Source: Rhodovastum sp963709085 (GTDB taxonomy: Bacteria; Pseudomonadota; Alphaproteobacteria; Acetobacterales; Acetobacteraceae). From it: DNA of 64,000 nucleotides. The stretch covers positions 2,294,001 to 2,358,000 of the forward strand of contig CAVPVB010000007.1 in the NCBI GenBank assembly GCA_963709085.1. The letters run 5' to 3'. The notes beneath the pieces are model-generated. The model had not been told where the DNA came from and ran no database searches. It saw nothing but the letters and a program-made list of their open reading frames with translations. Below, in pieces: positions 15,523-24,551 of the stretch (positions are counted from its first letter, which is position 1; every line of letters begins with the position of its first letter). Both the position numbers and the translations under genes were made by a program.

Positions 15523-18381
15523 ATGGCCGGCTCAATCCACGTGCGCGGCGCGCGCGAGCACAACCTCAAGAACGTGGATGTCGAAATCCCGCGTGACAGC
15601 CTGACGGTGATCACCGGCCTGTCCGGTTCCGGCAAGTCCAGCCTGGCGTTCGACACGATCTATGCCGAGGGGCAGCGCCGCTATGTCGAGTCGCTGTCGG
15701 CCTATGCCCGCCAGTTCCTCGAGCTGATGGGCAAGCCGGACGTGGATTCCATCGAGGGCCTGTCGCCCGCCATTTCGATCGAGCAGAAAACCACCAGCCG
15801 CAACCCGCGCTCCACCGTCGGCACGGTGACGGAAATCCATGACTATATGCGCCTGCTGTGGGCGCGCGTGGGGGTGCCCTACTCACCCGCCACCGGGCTG
15901 CCGATCGAGGCGCAGACGGTCAGCCAGATGGTGGACCGGGTGATGGCGATGCCGCCCGGCACGAGGCTGCTGCTTCTGGCGCCGGTGGTGCGCGACCGCA
16001 AGGGCGAATACCGCAAGGAACTCGCCGAACTGCAGCGCAAGGGTTTCACCCGCGTCAAGGTGGACGGCAAGCTGTACGAAATCGGCGAAGTGCCGGCGCT
16101 GAACCGCAAGACCAAGCACGAGATCGAGGCGGTGGTGGACCGGATTGTTGTCCGCGACGGCGTCGCCCAGCGCCTGGCCGACAGCTTTGAAACCGCGCTC
16201 GCCATGGCCGACGGGGTGGTCTACGCCGAGGGCGCCGATAATGGCGAGCGCACGGTGTTCTCCAGCCGTTTCGCCTGCCCGGTCAGCGGGTTTTCGATCG
16301 AGGAAATCGAGCCGCGGCTGTTTTCCTTCAACTCGCCGCATGGCGCCTGCCCCGCCTGCGACGGTTTGGGCGTCGAAACCTTCTTCGATCCGCATCTGGT
16401 GGTGCCGGATGAACGCGTGTGCCTGGCGGAAGGCGCGGTCGCCCCCTGGGCGCATTCGCAAAGCCCGTACTATGACCAGACGCTGCAAAGTCTGGCGCGA
16501 CATTTCAAGGTTTCGTCGCGCACGCCGTGGAGCGATCTGCCGGCACGGGTGCGCGAGGAAATTATGTTCGGCACCGGCGAGGCGCCGGTGGCGATGGCCT
16601 ACAAGGATGGGGTGCGCGAGTACACGGTGACGAAACCGTTCGAAGGCGTCATCCGCAATCTCCAGCGCCGCTATCAGGAAACCGACAGCGCCTGGGTGCG
16701 CGAGGAAATGAGCCGCTACCAGGCGGAGAAACCCTGCGCGGTGTGTCACGGCGCGCGGCTGAAACCGGAATCGCTGGCGGTGAAGGTGGCGGGGAAAAAC
16801 ATCGCCGAGGCCAGCGAAGTTTCCATCCGCCGCGCGCTCGACTGGTTCGGCGGCGTGCTGCCGACGCTGACCCCGCAACGCGCCGAGATCGCCCGGCGCA
16901 TCCTGCGCGAAATTCTCGACCGGCTGACGTTTCTGGTCGATGTGGGGCTGGACTATCTGACCCTGGCGCGCGGCTCGGCGACCCTGTCGGGCGGCGAGAG
17001 CCAGCGCATCCGGCTGGCCTCGCAAATCGGCTCCGGGCTGACCGGGGTGCTGTATGTGCTGGACGAGCCCTCGATCGGGCTGCACCAGCGCGACAACGAA
17101 AGGCTGCTGGGCACGCTGCGGCGGCTGAAGGCGCTCGGCAATACCGTGCTGGTGGTGGAGCATGACGAGGACGCCATCCGCAGCGCCGACCATCTGATCG
17201 ACATGGGGCCGGCGGCGGGGATCAATGGCGGCTACGTGGTGGCGAAGGGCACGCCGGACGAGGTGGCGGCCAACCCGGCCTCGCTGACCGGCGATTATCT
17301 GTCGGGCCGTCGGCGGATCGACATTCCGGCGATGCGCCGGCCGGTGCAGCGCGACAGAATCGTCCGGGTGGTCGGCGCCACCGGCAACAACCTCAAGGAT
17401 ATCTCTGCGGGTTTCCCGCTCGGCACGTTTACCTGCGTCACCGGTGTTTCGGGTGGCGGCAAATCCACCCTGGTGGTCGATACGCTGTACAAGGCGGCCA
17501 GCCGCCGCCTGATGGGCAGCGGCGAAGTGCCGGCCCCGCATGCGCGCATCGAGGGTTTGGACCTTCTCGACAAGATCATCGACATCGACCAGTCGCCGAT
17601 CGGCCGCACGCCGCGCAGCAACCCCGCCACCTACACCGATCTGTTCGCGCCGATCCGCGACTGGTTCGCCGAACTGCCGGAAAGCCGGGCGCGCGGCTAC
17701 AAGGCCGGCCGGTTCTCGTTCAACGTGAAGGGCGGACGTTGCGAGGCCTGCCAGGGCGACGGCGTGCTGAAAATCGAGATGCATTTCCTGCCGGATGTCT
17801 TCGTCACCTGCGACACCTGCAAGGGCAAACGCTACAACCGCGAGACCCTGGATATAAAGTTCCGCGGCAAGTCGATCGCCGAGGTTCTCGCCATGACGGT
17901 GGATGAAGCGGTGCCGTATTTCTCCGCCGTCTCGCGCATTCATGACCGTCTGAAGATTCTGCAGCAGGTGGGCCTGGGCTACATCGCGCTGGGCCAGCAG
18001 GCGACGACGCTGAGCGGCGGCGAGGCGCAGCGGATCAAGCTGTCGAAGGAACTGGCGCGGCGGGCCACCGGGCGGACGCTGTATATCCTCGACGAGCCCA
18101 CCACGGGGCTGCATTTCGAGGACGTGCGCAAACTGCTGGAGGTGCTGCACGCGCTGGTCGATACCGGCAACACGGTGGTGGTGATCGAGCACAATCTGGA
18201 GGTGATCAAAACCGCCGATTTCATCCTCGACCTCGGCCCCGAGGGCGGCGACGGCGGCGGGCGGATCGTGGCGGAGGGAACGCCGGAGCAGATCGCCGCG
18301 AACGCCGAGAGCTACACGGGGCGGTTCCTGGCGCCGCTGTTGCCGGCGGCGAAGGCGGTGCGGGCGCGGAAGCGGGCATAG
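15523..18381 (+). CDS. uvrA: Excinuclease ABC subunit A
   Basis: UvrA of 952 residues is the damage-scanning ATPase of nucleotide excision repair and dimerises and loads UvrB. The protein has two ABC halves. Walker A sequences are GLSGSGKS (32-39) and GVSGGGKST (about 641-649), each paired with an LSGGE signature (ATLSGGESQRIRLA and TTLSGGEAQRIKL). Zinc-finger CxxC pairs are visible (CPACDGLG, CEACQGDG, CDTCKGKR). Length is normal. It is preceded by a consensus SOS box. Confidence 0.98.
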   Translation: MAGSIHVRGAREHNLKNVDVEIPRDSLTVITGLSGSGKSSLAFDTIYAEGQRRYVESLSAYARQFLELMGKPDVDSIEGLSPAISIEQKTTSRNPRSTVGTVTEIHDYMRLLWARVGVPYSPATGLPIEAQTVSQMVDRVMAMPPGTRLLLLAPVVRDRKGEYRKELAELQRKGFTRVKVDGKLYEIGEVPALNRKTKHEIEAVVDRIVVRDGVAQRLADSFETALAMADGVVYAEGADNGERTVFSSRFACPVSGFSIEEIEPRLFSFNSPHGACPACDGLGVETFFDPHLVVPDERVCLAEGAVAPWAHSQSPYYDQTLQSLARHFKVSSRTPWSDLPARVREEIMFGTGEAPVAMAYKDGVREYTVTKPFEGVIRNLQRRYQETDSAWVREEMSRYQAEKPCAVCHGARLKPESLAVKVAGKNIAEASEVSIRRALDWFGGVLPTLTPQRAEIARRILREILDRLTFLVDVGLDYLTLARGSATLSGGESQRIRLASQIGSGLTGVLYVLDEPSIGLHQRDNERLLGTLRRLKALGNTVLVVEHDEDAIRSADHLIDMGPAAGINGGYVVAKGTPDEVAANPASLTGDYLSGRRRIDIPAMRRPVQRDRIVRVVGATGNNLKDISAGFPLGTFTCVTGVSGGGKSTLVVDTLYKAASRRLMGSGEVPAPHARIEGLDLLDKIIDIDQSPIGRTPRSNPATYTDLFAPIRDWFAELPESRARGYKAGRFSFNVKGGRCEACQGDGVLKIEMHFLPDVFVTCDTCKGKRYNRETLDIKFRGKSIAEVLAMTVDEAVPYFSAVSRIHDRLKILQQVGLGYIALGQQATTLSGGEAQRIKLSKELARRATGRTLYILDEPTTGLHFEDVRKLLEVLHALVDTGNTVVVIEHNLEVIKTADFILDLGPEGGDGGGRIVAEGTPEQIAANAESYTGRFLAPLLPAAKAVRARKRA

Positions 18382-18445
18382 GCCCCAACCTGCCGCCACC
18401 CTGCTCGCGGGGGGCGGTTGAGCGTCAGCTTCCGAACCGGCCACC

Positions 18446-19321
18446 CTACCCCTGGCCGGCCCGCCGGACCGCGACCTGCGCCAGCGCCGCCCAGTCGCTG
18501 TCCGCCCCGCCATGGGCGATGCCGTCCAGCAGATTGTCCTTCAGCACGCTGGCGAAGGGCAGCGGCACATGCGCGGCTTCGCCGGCTTCAAGCGCCAGCC
18601 GCACATCCTTGAGGCCGAGCGCCATCTTGAAACCGGCCGGCACGAAGCGGCGTTCGGCGATCAGGGCGCCATAGCCCTGGTAGACCGGGGCGGCGAACAG
18701 CGTGGCGGCGATCATTTCCAGGAACGCGGCGGCCGGCACGTCATAGCCGGCGGCCAGGGTGGAGGCTTCCGCCATCGCCTCGATCGCGCTGGCGATCATG
18801 AAATTGGCGGCCAGCTTCACCGCGTTCGCCTGCTCGGGCCGGTCCCCGAAGCGCCAGGTCTTCTGGCCGATGGCATCCAGCAGGGGCTGAACGCGGTCGA
18901 TCAGATCGGCGGCACCGGCGGCCAGGATGTTCAGCTTGCCGGCGGCAGCCACGTCGGGCCGGCCGAGCACCGGCGCCGCCACATAGCCGATGCCGCGCTG
19001 CGCGTGCAGCGCCGCCATCTCGCGGGCGAACGCCACCGACACCGTCGCCATGTTGACATGGACCGCCCCGGCCGCGAGGGCGTCCAGCACGCCGCCCTCC
19101 ACGATCGCCGCGCGCGCCGCCGAATTGTCGGCCAGCATTGAGAACAGAACGTCGCCCCGCGCCGCCTCGGCCGGGCTGCCAGCCGCTTCGGCGCCTTGCG
19201 CGACCAGGGCCGCGACCGGACCGGGGGAGCGGTTCCAGACGTGCACATGCTGGCCGGCCCGGAGCAGGTTGGCCGCCATCGGCGTCCCCATCGTGCCCAG
19301 GCCGATGAAACCTGTCGTCAT
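18446..19321 (-). CDS. NAD(P)-dependent 3-hydroxyisobutyrate dehydrogenase-like oxidoreductase
   Basis: This is a beta-hydroxyacid dehydrogenase family protein of 291 residues. The Rossmann motif GFIGLGTMGTPMA opens the protein. The substrate loop and the catalytic-lysine region NAVKLAANFMIAS follow in a C-terminal all-helical domain with GFKMALGLKDVRLALE. The family acts on 3-hydroxyisobutyrate, tartronate semialdehyde, 6-phosphogluconate and relatives; the substrate here is open. The start at 19321 has an AGGAGA site. It lies just downstream of the cobA end of the B12 run, but 86 bases separate them and it has its own ribosome site. Confidence 0.85.
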   Translation of the reverse strand: MTTGFIGLGTMGTPMAANLLRAGQHVHVWNRSPGPVAALVAQGAEAAGSPAEAARGDVLFSMLADNSAARAAIVEGGVLDALAAGAVHVNMATVSVAFAREMAALHAQRGIGYVAAPVLGRPDVAAAGKLNILAAGAADLIDRVQPLLDAIGQKTWRFGDRPEQANAVKLAANFMIASAIEAMAEASTLAAGYDVPAAAFLEMIAATLFAAPVYQGYGALIAERRFVPAGFKMALGLKDVRLALEAGEAAHVPLPFASVLKDNLLDGIAHGGADSDWAALAQVAVRRAGQG

Positions 19322-19407
19322 GCGGAATCTCCTGTGATCGACGCCATGGCGGAGCGGCATGATAGGTGAGTGCCGCGACCGGCATGGCAAGACCGATGCA
19401 CGCCCCG

Positions 19408-20202
19408 TCAGCCGGGGCGGCAGGCGTCCGGCATCGGCAGGAGCGCGGGTGAGGCGAAGGGTTGCGCGTGGCGCCCGAGGATGAAGACCACCGGCGCCGG
19501 CAGCGGGTCGGCGGCCAGCAGCGCCTCGATCTCGTCCAGCGGTGCGGTCACCTGCCGCTGCCCCGGGGCGCTCGCCTGCGAGACCGCGGTGACGTGGATG
19601 GCCGCGGCGGGCACGGCGGCCCGCAACAAGGGGCCGATCCGGGTCAGCGCCGCGAGCCCCATGTAGAGCACCAGCGTGCCGCCATCGCGCAGCAGCACCG
19701 ACCATGTGTCCACCGGCACCGCCTCGCCGTCCGCGCCCTGGCCGGCGCAGAACAGCACCGAGGGCGCGCGGTGGCGCTCGGTCAGCGGCACCTGGGCGAG
19801 GTTCGCCGCGGCGATGCCGGCGGTGATGCCGGGCACGAACTCGAACGGAATGGCGTGGTCGAGCAGATAGCGCGCCTCCTCGGCGGCGCGCCCGAACACC
19901 AGCGGATCGCCGGATTTGAGCCGCACCACCCGCTGCCCGGCCAACCAGGCCGCCCGCATCATCGCGTGGATGCGGGCCTGGCGGGTCTGCTGGCTCTCGC
20001 CCGCGCCGCAACGCCGTCCGACATCGACGATTTCGGCGCGGGTGGCGGTGGCGGCGAGCAGCGCGTCGGGCACCAGCAGGTCGCGCAGCACCAGGTCGGC
20101 CTGGGCGATGCGGGCAGCGGCGCGCAGGGTGAGCAGATCGGGGTCGCCCGGTCCGGCGCCGACGATGCTGATCGGGTGGCGCAGCGGGGACGGAGCGTTC
20201 AT
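19408..20202 (-). CDS. cobA: Uroporphyrinogen-III C-methyltransferase
   Basis: SUMT of 264 residues adds two methyl groups from SAM to uroporphyrinogen III, giving precorrin-2, the entry point to corrins and sirohaem. Visible motifs are VGAGPGDPDLLTL at the N-terminus, RLKSGDPLVFGR, and the VPGITAGIAAA segment. It lacks the CysG dehydrogenase/ferrochelatase domain, so precorrin-2 oxidation must be done elsewhere. It is the last gene of the B12 run, and its ATG overlaps the stop of the phosphatase gene by four bases. Confidence 0.95.
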   Translation of the reverse strand: MNAPSPLRHPISIVGAGPGDPDLLTLRAAARIAQADLVLRDLLVPDALLAATATRAEIVDVGRRCGAGESQQTRQARIHAMMRAAWLAGQRVVRLKSGDPLVFGRAAEEARYLLDHAIPFEFVPGITAGIAAANLAQVPLTERHRAPSVLFCAGQGADGEAVPVDTWSVLLRDGGTLVLYMGLAALTRIGPLLRAAVPAAAIHVTAVSQASAPGQRQVTAPLDEIEALLAADPLPAPVVFILGRHAQPFASPALLPMPDACRPG

Positions 20203-20729
20203 CCGGCAGGCTCCAGGATGTGCACGCTGCCCGGCGGCACGGCGATCGAGAAAGCATCTGCGGCGGGCATGCCGTGGCGGCTGGCCAGCAGGGCGCGGAT
20301 GAACCCGGCATGGGTGAGGGCCACCACGCAGCCGCCTGCATGCCGGCTGGCCGCATCGGCGGCGAAGGCGACGGCGCGGGCCGTAAGGTCGGCGAAGCTC
20401 TCACCGCCGGGCGGCCGGGCGGTGACGAAACCGGCGCACCAGCGGTCGAGTTCGGGGCGCGGCAACTCGTCCCAGGCGCGCCCTTCCCAGGCGCCGAAAT
20501 CGAGTTCCTGCAGCCGCGCGTCGATGATGGCGGGGACGCCAAGCCATTCGGCCAGGCGGTGGCAACGGCGCGCGGGACTGGCATAGAGCGCCCACGGCCC
20601 GGCCGGCAGGGCCGCGCGCACCGCCTCGGCATCGGCGGGGAAGCTGTCGGCCAGATCGACATCGGTGCGGCCGTAGCAAAGGCCCTGCCCGTCGGCGACC
20701 GCCGTGTGACGCACCAGGACCAGCCTCAT
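20199..20729 (-). CDS. cobC: Histidine phosphatase, alpha-ribazole phosphatase type
   Basis: This is a phosphoglycerate-mutase-like phosphatase of 176 residues. The catalytic histidine is in LVLVRHTA (H8); the second conserved His is in ALTHAGFIRALL; and ELDFGAWEGRAWDEL is the family acid segment. It lies between cobS and cobA with four-base overlaps on both sides. By context it is the alpha-ribazole-5'-phosphate/adenosylcobalamin-5'-phosphate phosphatase that finishes the nucleotide loop. Specificity is inferred from position, as the fold itself is broad. Confidence 0.85.
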   Translation of the reverse strand: MRLVLVRHTAVADGQGLCYGRTDVDLADSFPADAEAVRAALPAGPWALYASPARRCHRLAEWLGVPAIIDARLQELDFGAWEGRAWDELPRPELDRWCAGFVTARPPGGESFADLTARAVAFAADAASRHAGGCVVALTHAGFIRALLASRHGMPAADAFSIAVPPGSVHILEPAG

Positions 20730-21505
20730 GCGCTGGCCAGCACGGCCAGCAGAAACGCGGTCTCGCCGAGTTGCTGCACCGCGCCCAGGCAGTCGCCGGT
20801 ATAGCCGCCCAGGCGATGGCGGAACCACAGGAAGCAGACCGCCCAGACACACGCCACCGCGGCCATGCCGGCGAGCTGGCCGGAGGGCGACAGCAGCAGC
20901 AGCGGCATGAGCGCGGTCAGGGCCACGCCGAACAGCCGCGCGCCGGGAGGACCCACCATCGGGCGGGCGCGGCTGGCATCGGTGCGGGCATAGGGCAATG
21001 CCACCATCATCGCCGCCGCCGCGCCACGGCTGAACGCGTGCGCGGCGATGATGGCGGCCGGCAGCAGCGCCGGCGGCAACGCCGCCATGGCCTGCCATTT
21101 CAGCCCGAGCAACAGCACGATGCCAATCGCCCCGAAGGCGCCGATACTGGAATCGCGCATGATTTCCAGCACGCGCGCGCGCGTCGCCCCGCCGCCGAAG
21201 CCGTCGCAGACATCGGCGAAGCCGTCCTCGTGCAGCGCCCCGGTCAGCAGCAGCCCGGCGGCCAGCGCCAGGCCGACCGCGACACCGGGCGGCAGCCGGA
21301 ACGCCGCCAGCGCCCATACCCCGGCAATGACGACCCCGACCAGCACCCCGATCAGCGGCCAGTAGGCGGTGGCACGGCGCTGGTCCTCGGGGGTCAGCAC
21401 AGGCAGCGACGGCAACGGCAGGCGGGTGAAGAACAGCGCCGCCACCCACAGGGCGCGCCCCTCCCGAAGGAGGAGCGCACGGGCCTGCGGCACGACCAGG
21501 GTCAT
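20726..21505 (-). CDS. cobS: Cobalamin-5'-phosphate synthase
   Basis: CobS of 259 residues is an integral membrane enzyme that joins adenosylcobinamide-GDP to alpha-ribazole (phosphate). Recognised features are FFTRLPLP near the N-terminus, and GALHEDGFADVCDGFGGG with the conserved acidic residues, followed by a DSSIGAFGAIG segment. Multiple hydrophobic helices follow. It overlaps cobT upstream and cobC downstream by four bases each. Confidence 0.95.
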   Translation of the reverse strand: MTLVVPQARALLLREGRALWVAALFFTRLPLPSLPVLTPEDQRRATAYWPLIGVLVGVVIAGVWALAAFRLPPGVAVGLALAAGLLLTGALHEDGFADVCDGFGGGATRARVLEIMRDSSIGAFGAIGIVLLLGLKWQAMAALPPALLPAAIIAAHAFSRGAAAAMMVALPYARTDASRARPMVGPPGARLFGVALTALMPLLLLSPSGQLAGMAAVACVWAVCFLWFRHRLGGYTGDCLGAVQQLGETAFLLAVLASA

Positions 21506-22557
21506 GCCCGTTCGCTGACGCCGGCGGTTTCGAAGGTCGCCATCTCCTCGAGGAACGCAGCCGCGGCGCGCACCAGCGGCCAGGCGAGCGCGCCGCCGGT
21601 GGCCTCGCCCAGGCGCAGGCCGAGATCGAGCAGCGGCTGGCCGCCCAGCGCCTCGACGGCGGCGCGATGCGGGCCATCACCGGAGACATGCGCGAACACT
21701 GCATAGTCGAGCACCCCAGGCGCCAGCCGGGCGGCGACCAGGACGGCGGAGGTGGCGATGATGCCGTCCACCACCACCAGCATGCGCCGCGACGCCGCTT
21801 CCAGCATGGCACCGGCCATCATGGCGATCTCGCAGCCGCCGAACGCCGCCAGCGCTTCCAGCGGCCCCCGCGCCTCCGGGTGGCGGGCCTGCACGCGGGC
21901 GAGGATGGCGCGTTTGCGGGCGAGCCCGGCCGCGTCGTGGCCGGCGCCGACGCCGACGCAATCCGCCAGCGGAATATCGAGCAGGGCGCTGGTGATCAGC
22001 GCGGCGGCCGAGGAATTGCCGATGCCCATCTCGCCGGGCAGGATCGCGTTGCACCCCTGCGCCGCCAGCCCGGCCACCACCTGCGCGCCGCGGTCGAGGC
22101 AGAGCGCCACTTCCGCCGGCGTAAGCGCGGGCTCGTCCAGGGCGTTGCGGGTGCCGGCGCGGACCTTCAGGCGGTAGAGATCGGGGTGCGGCGGCAGTTC
22201 GACGGCAACGCCGGCATCGACCACCTTCACCGGCAGACCGGCCAGCCGGGCGAATACGTTGATGCCGGCGCCGCCGGCAAGGAAATTGGCCACCATCTGC
22301 GGCGTCACTTCCGGCGGGAACGGGCTGACCCCGGCGGCGGCAAAGCCGTGGTCGCCGGCAAACACCAGCACCACCGGGCCGGTCAGCACCGGCCGCGTCG
22401 TGCCCTGCATGAGGCCGAGCCGCAGCGCCAGTTCCTCCAACCGGCCCAGCGACCCCGGCGGCTTGGTCTTGTTGTCGATGCGCGCCTGCAGGGCGGCGGT
22501 GAGGTCGCGAACCAGCGGCGGAATCGCCGGCGGCTGCCAACGGCTTGTGTCGGTCAT
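21502..22557 (-). CDS. cobT: Nicotinate-nucleotide--dimethylbenzimidazole phosphoribosyltransferase
   Basis: CobT of 351 residues makes alpha-ribazole phosphate from nicotinate mononucleotide and dimethylbenzimidazole (DMB). Family blocks are KTKPPGSLGRLEELA at the start, VFAGDHGFAAAGVSPFPPEVT, LPGEMGIGNSSAAA, and the C-terminal SGDGPHRAAVEALG region with LDLGLRLGEATGGALA. The catalytic glutamate expected near the C-terminus of the family is consistent with GLRLGEATGG. No bluB is present in the window, so the lower ligand must be imported or made elsewhere. Confidence 0.96.
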   Translation of the reverse strand: MTDTSRWQPPAIPPLVRDLTAALQARIDNKTKPPGSLGRLEELALRLGLMQGTTRPVLTGPVVLVFAGDHGFAAAGVSPFPPEVTPQMVANFLAGGAGINVFARLAGLPVKVVDAGVAVELPPHPDLYRLKVRAGTRNALDEPALTPAEVALCLDRGAQVVAGLAAQGCNAILPGEMGIGNSSAAALITSALLDIPLADCVGVGAGHDAAGLARKRAILARVQARHPEARGPLEALAAFGGCEIAMMAGAMLEAASRRMLVVVDGIIATSAVLVAARLAPGVLDYAVFAHVSGDGPHRAAVEALGGQPLLDLGLRLGEATGGALAWPLVRAAAAFLEEMATFETAGVSERA

Positions 22558-22567
22558 GGGATGGAAC

Positions 22568-23083
22568 TCATTTCAGGCGCACGGGACAGCCGGCTACCAG
22601 CAGCCAGGCTTCGGTGGCGGCTTCGGCCGTGCGCTGGCCGAGCCACCCGAGCAGGTCACGAAAACGCCGCAGCGCCGGGTCGGCGGGCACCGGCGCCCAG
22701 CCGATTTCGTCGCCGACGATGGCCACCGGCCAGGGCGCGGCGCGGAACGAAGCGAGCAGATCGCTCCATTCCGCCAGCACCGCGGCATCGTCGCGGTCGA
22801 AGCGGTCGCTGGCCCACAGCGTCAGGCAATCCAGCACGATTCCGGTGGGCGGCGGGTCAAGGGCGCCGAGGGCGGCGATGATGTCAGCTGGCGCTTCCAG
22901 CGTGCGCCAGGCCGGACGCTCGGCGCGGTGCCGGCGCAGCCGAAGCGCCATTTCGGCATCGTCCGGATCGACACGGTAGGTGGCGACGAACACCACGTCA
23001 TCGCCCCAGGCGCGGGCGATCGTGACGGCGCGGCGGCTCTTGCCGCTGCGCACCGGGCCAGTGATGAAGATCAACTCGCTCAC
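22568..23083 (-). CDS. cobU: Adenosylcobinamide kinase / guanylyltransferase
   Basis: CobU/CobP of 171 residues phosphorylates adenosylcobinamide and transfers GMP onto it. The P-loop is ITGPVRSGKSR, followed by VFVATYRVDPDDAEM-type residues and the HRAERPAWRTLEAP motif containing the GMP-accepting histidine. LDCLTLWASD and VGDEIGWAPVPADP complete the family pattern. The GTG start at 23083 is chosen because it begins the P-loop strand at the right place; the open frame extends upstream into the cobQ gene. Spacing to cobQ is 13 bases and to cobT 10 bases. Confidence 0.94.
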   Translation of the reverse strand: MSELIFITGPVRSGKSRRAVTIARAWGDDVVFVATYRVDPDDAEMALRLRRHRAERPAWRTLEAPADIIAALGALDPPPTGIVLDCLTLWASDRFDRDDAAVLAEWSDLLASFRAAPWPVAIVGDEIGWAPVPADPALRRFRDLLGWLGQRTAEAATEAWLLVAGCPVRLK

Positions 23084-23096
23084 GGGCGGCGACCGG

Positions 23097-24551
23097 TCAA
23101 AGGCCGAGATAGCGGCGCACCGGATCGAGATCCACGTGCGCCGCGACATGCGCGGCCATCTGCGCATACAGCGCGCGGCGCTGCTCGGCCCAGGGAACGG
23201 GATGCGGACGATACCCGGAAAACCCCGCCGCGTCGGCAAGGCGCGCGCGCAGGCGGGGGGATTCGAACCAGCCATGCAGGTAGGTGCCCCAGACCCGGCC
23301 GCTGCGGCTTCCCTCGGGGCGGGGGCGGCCATCGTTCCACACCTGGTGCAGCGTCTCACAGGGGCCGGTGGCGACGGTCTCGCCCATGTGGATTTCATAG
23401 GCGGACCAGCGCTCGCCGTCGCATTCGGCATCGGTCGCGCGCAGGGTCTTGCGGGCATGGAAATCGGTGGCGACCGGCAGCAGGCCAAGCCCCGCCTCCT
23501 CACCGGCATCGCCGGCCAGGCCGGCGGGATCGCGCAGCCGCTCGCCGAGCATCTGGTAGCCGCCGCAGATGCCCACCACCAGCGTGCCGGCGGCGGCGGC
23601 GTCGCGGATCACCCGGTCGAGTCCCTGGGCGCGCAGCCAGCGCAAATCGGCCATGGTGTTCTTCGAGCCCGGCAGCACGATCGCCCGCGCGCGGGCCAGC
23701 ACGTCGGGGTCGTCGGTCCAGCGCACCCGCACGCCGGCATCGTCCCACCAGGGCTGGCAATCCGTCAGGTTCGCCGCGTGCGGTGTGCGCACCCAGGCCA
23801 GCGTGTCGCCCTGGCCGCGGTCCTGGTCGGCCGGGGAGAATCCGTCCTCCTCCTCGGGCTGCAGGTCGCGGCGCAGCGGCACAGTGCCGAGCACGCGAAA
23901 GCCGGGCGCATGCGGGGCGAGCCAGGATTGCGGATCGGGAAACAGCGCGGCGTCGCCGCGGAAGCGGTTGACGATGGCCCCGAGGCCACGCGCCCGGTCC
24001 TCCTCCGCCAGCAGCGCCCAGGTGCCGGCGAGCTGGGCGAAGATGCCGCCGCGGTCGATGTCGCCCACCAGCAGCCAGCGCCCATCGACATGGCGGATCG
24101 GCCGCAAATTGGCGATGTCGCGCGCCATCAGGTTCAGCTCCACCGGACTGCCCGCGCCTTCCATCACCAGCACGTCGCAGCGCGACCGCCAGTCCTCCAA
24201 CGTATCGGCGACGATGCGCCAGAGCCGTTCGGTCTCGCGGTAATAGTCGCGCGCGCCGCAATGGCCCTCGGCACGGCCGAGCACGATCACCTGCGCGCCC
24301 ATGCCGCCGCTCGGCTTGAGCAGCACCGGGTTCATCTCCACCGTGGGCAGCCTGCCGCACGCCTCGGCCTGCATCGCCTGGGCGCGCGACATTTCGCCGC
24401 CGTCGAGGGTGACCCAGGCGTTGTTGGACATGTTCTGCGCCTTGAACGGCGCGACCCGTACGCCCTGCCCGCGCAGCCAGGCGCACAGCGCCGCCGTCAT
24501 CCAGGTCTTGCCGGCACCCGATCCGGTGCCGAGCACGCCGAGCGCCTTCAT
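23097..24551 (-). CDS. cobQ: Cobyric acid synthase
   Basis: CobQ/CbiP of 484 residues amidates the b, d, e and g side chains of adenosylcobyrinic a,c-diamide using glutamine and ATP. The N-terminal dethiobiotin-synthetase-like domain has GTGSGAGKTW and APFKAQNMSNNAWVT. The C-terminal type I amidotransferase domain has the nucleophile Cys329 in VGICGGYQMLG. ATG 24551 is chosen over an upstream ATG because it overlaps the cbiO stop by four bases and gives the normal N-terminus. Confidence 0.97.
   Translation of the reverse strand: MKALGVLGTGSGAGKTWMTAALCAWLRGQGVRVAPFKAQNMSNNAWVTLDGGEMSRAQAMQAEACGRLPTVEMNPVLLKPSGGMGAQVIVLGRAEGHCGARDYYRETERLWRIVADTLEDWRSRCDVLVMEGAGSPVELNLMARDIANLRPIRHVDGRWLLVGDIDRGGIFAQLAGTWALLAEEDRARGLGAIVNRFRGDAALFPDPQSWLAPHAPGFRVLGTVPLRRDLQPEEEDGFSPADQDRGQGDTLAWVRTPHAANLTDCQPWWDDAGVRVRWTDDPDVLARARAIVLPGSKNTMADLRWLRAQGLDRVIRDAAAAGTLVVGICGGYQMLGERLRDPAGLAGDAGEEAGLGLLPVATDFHARKTLRATDAECDGERWSAYEIHMGETVATGPCETLHQVWNDGRPRPEGSRSGRVWGTYLHGWFESPRLRARLADAAGFSGYRPHPVPWAEQRRALYAQMAAHVAAHVDLDPVRRYLGL

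Noticed and set aside
15883..18513. Open frame of 876 codons antisense to uvrA
   Set aside because: It is the mirror of a confident uvrA gene in GC-rich DNA, with Arg/His/Gln-rich composition and no family resemblance.
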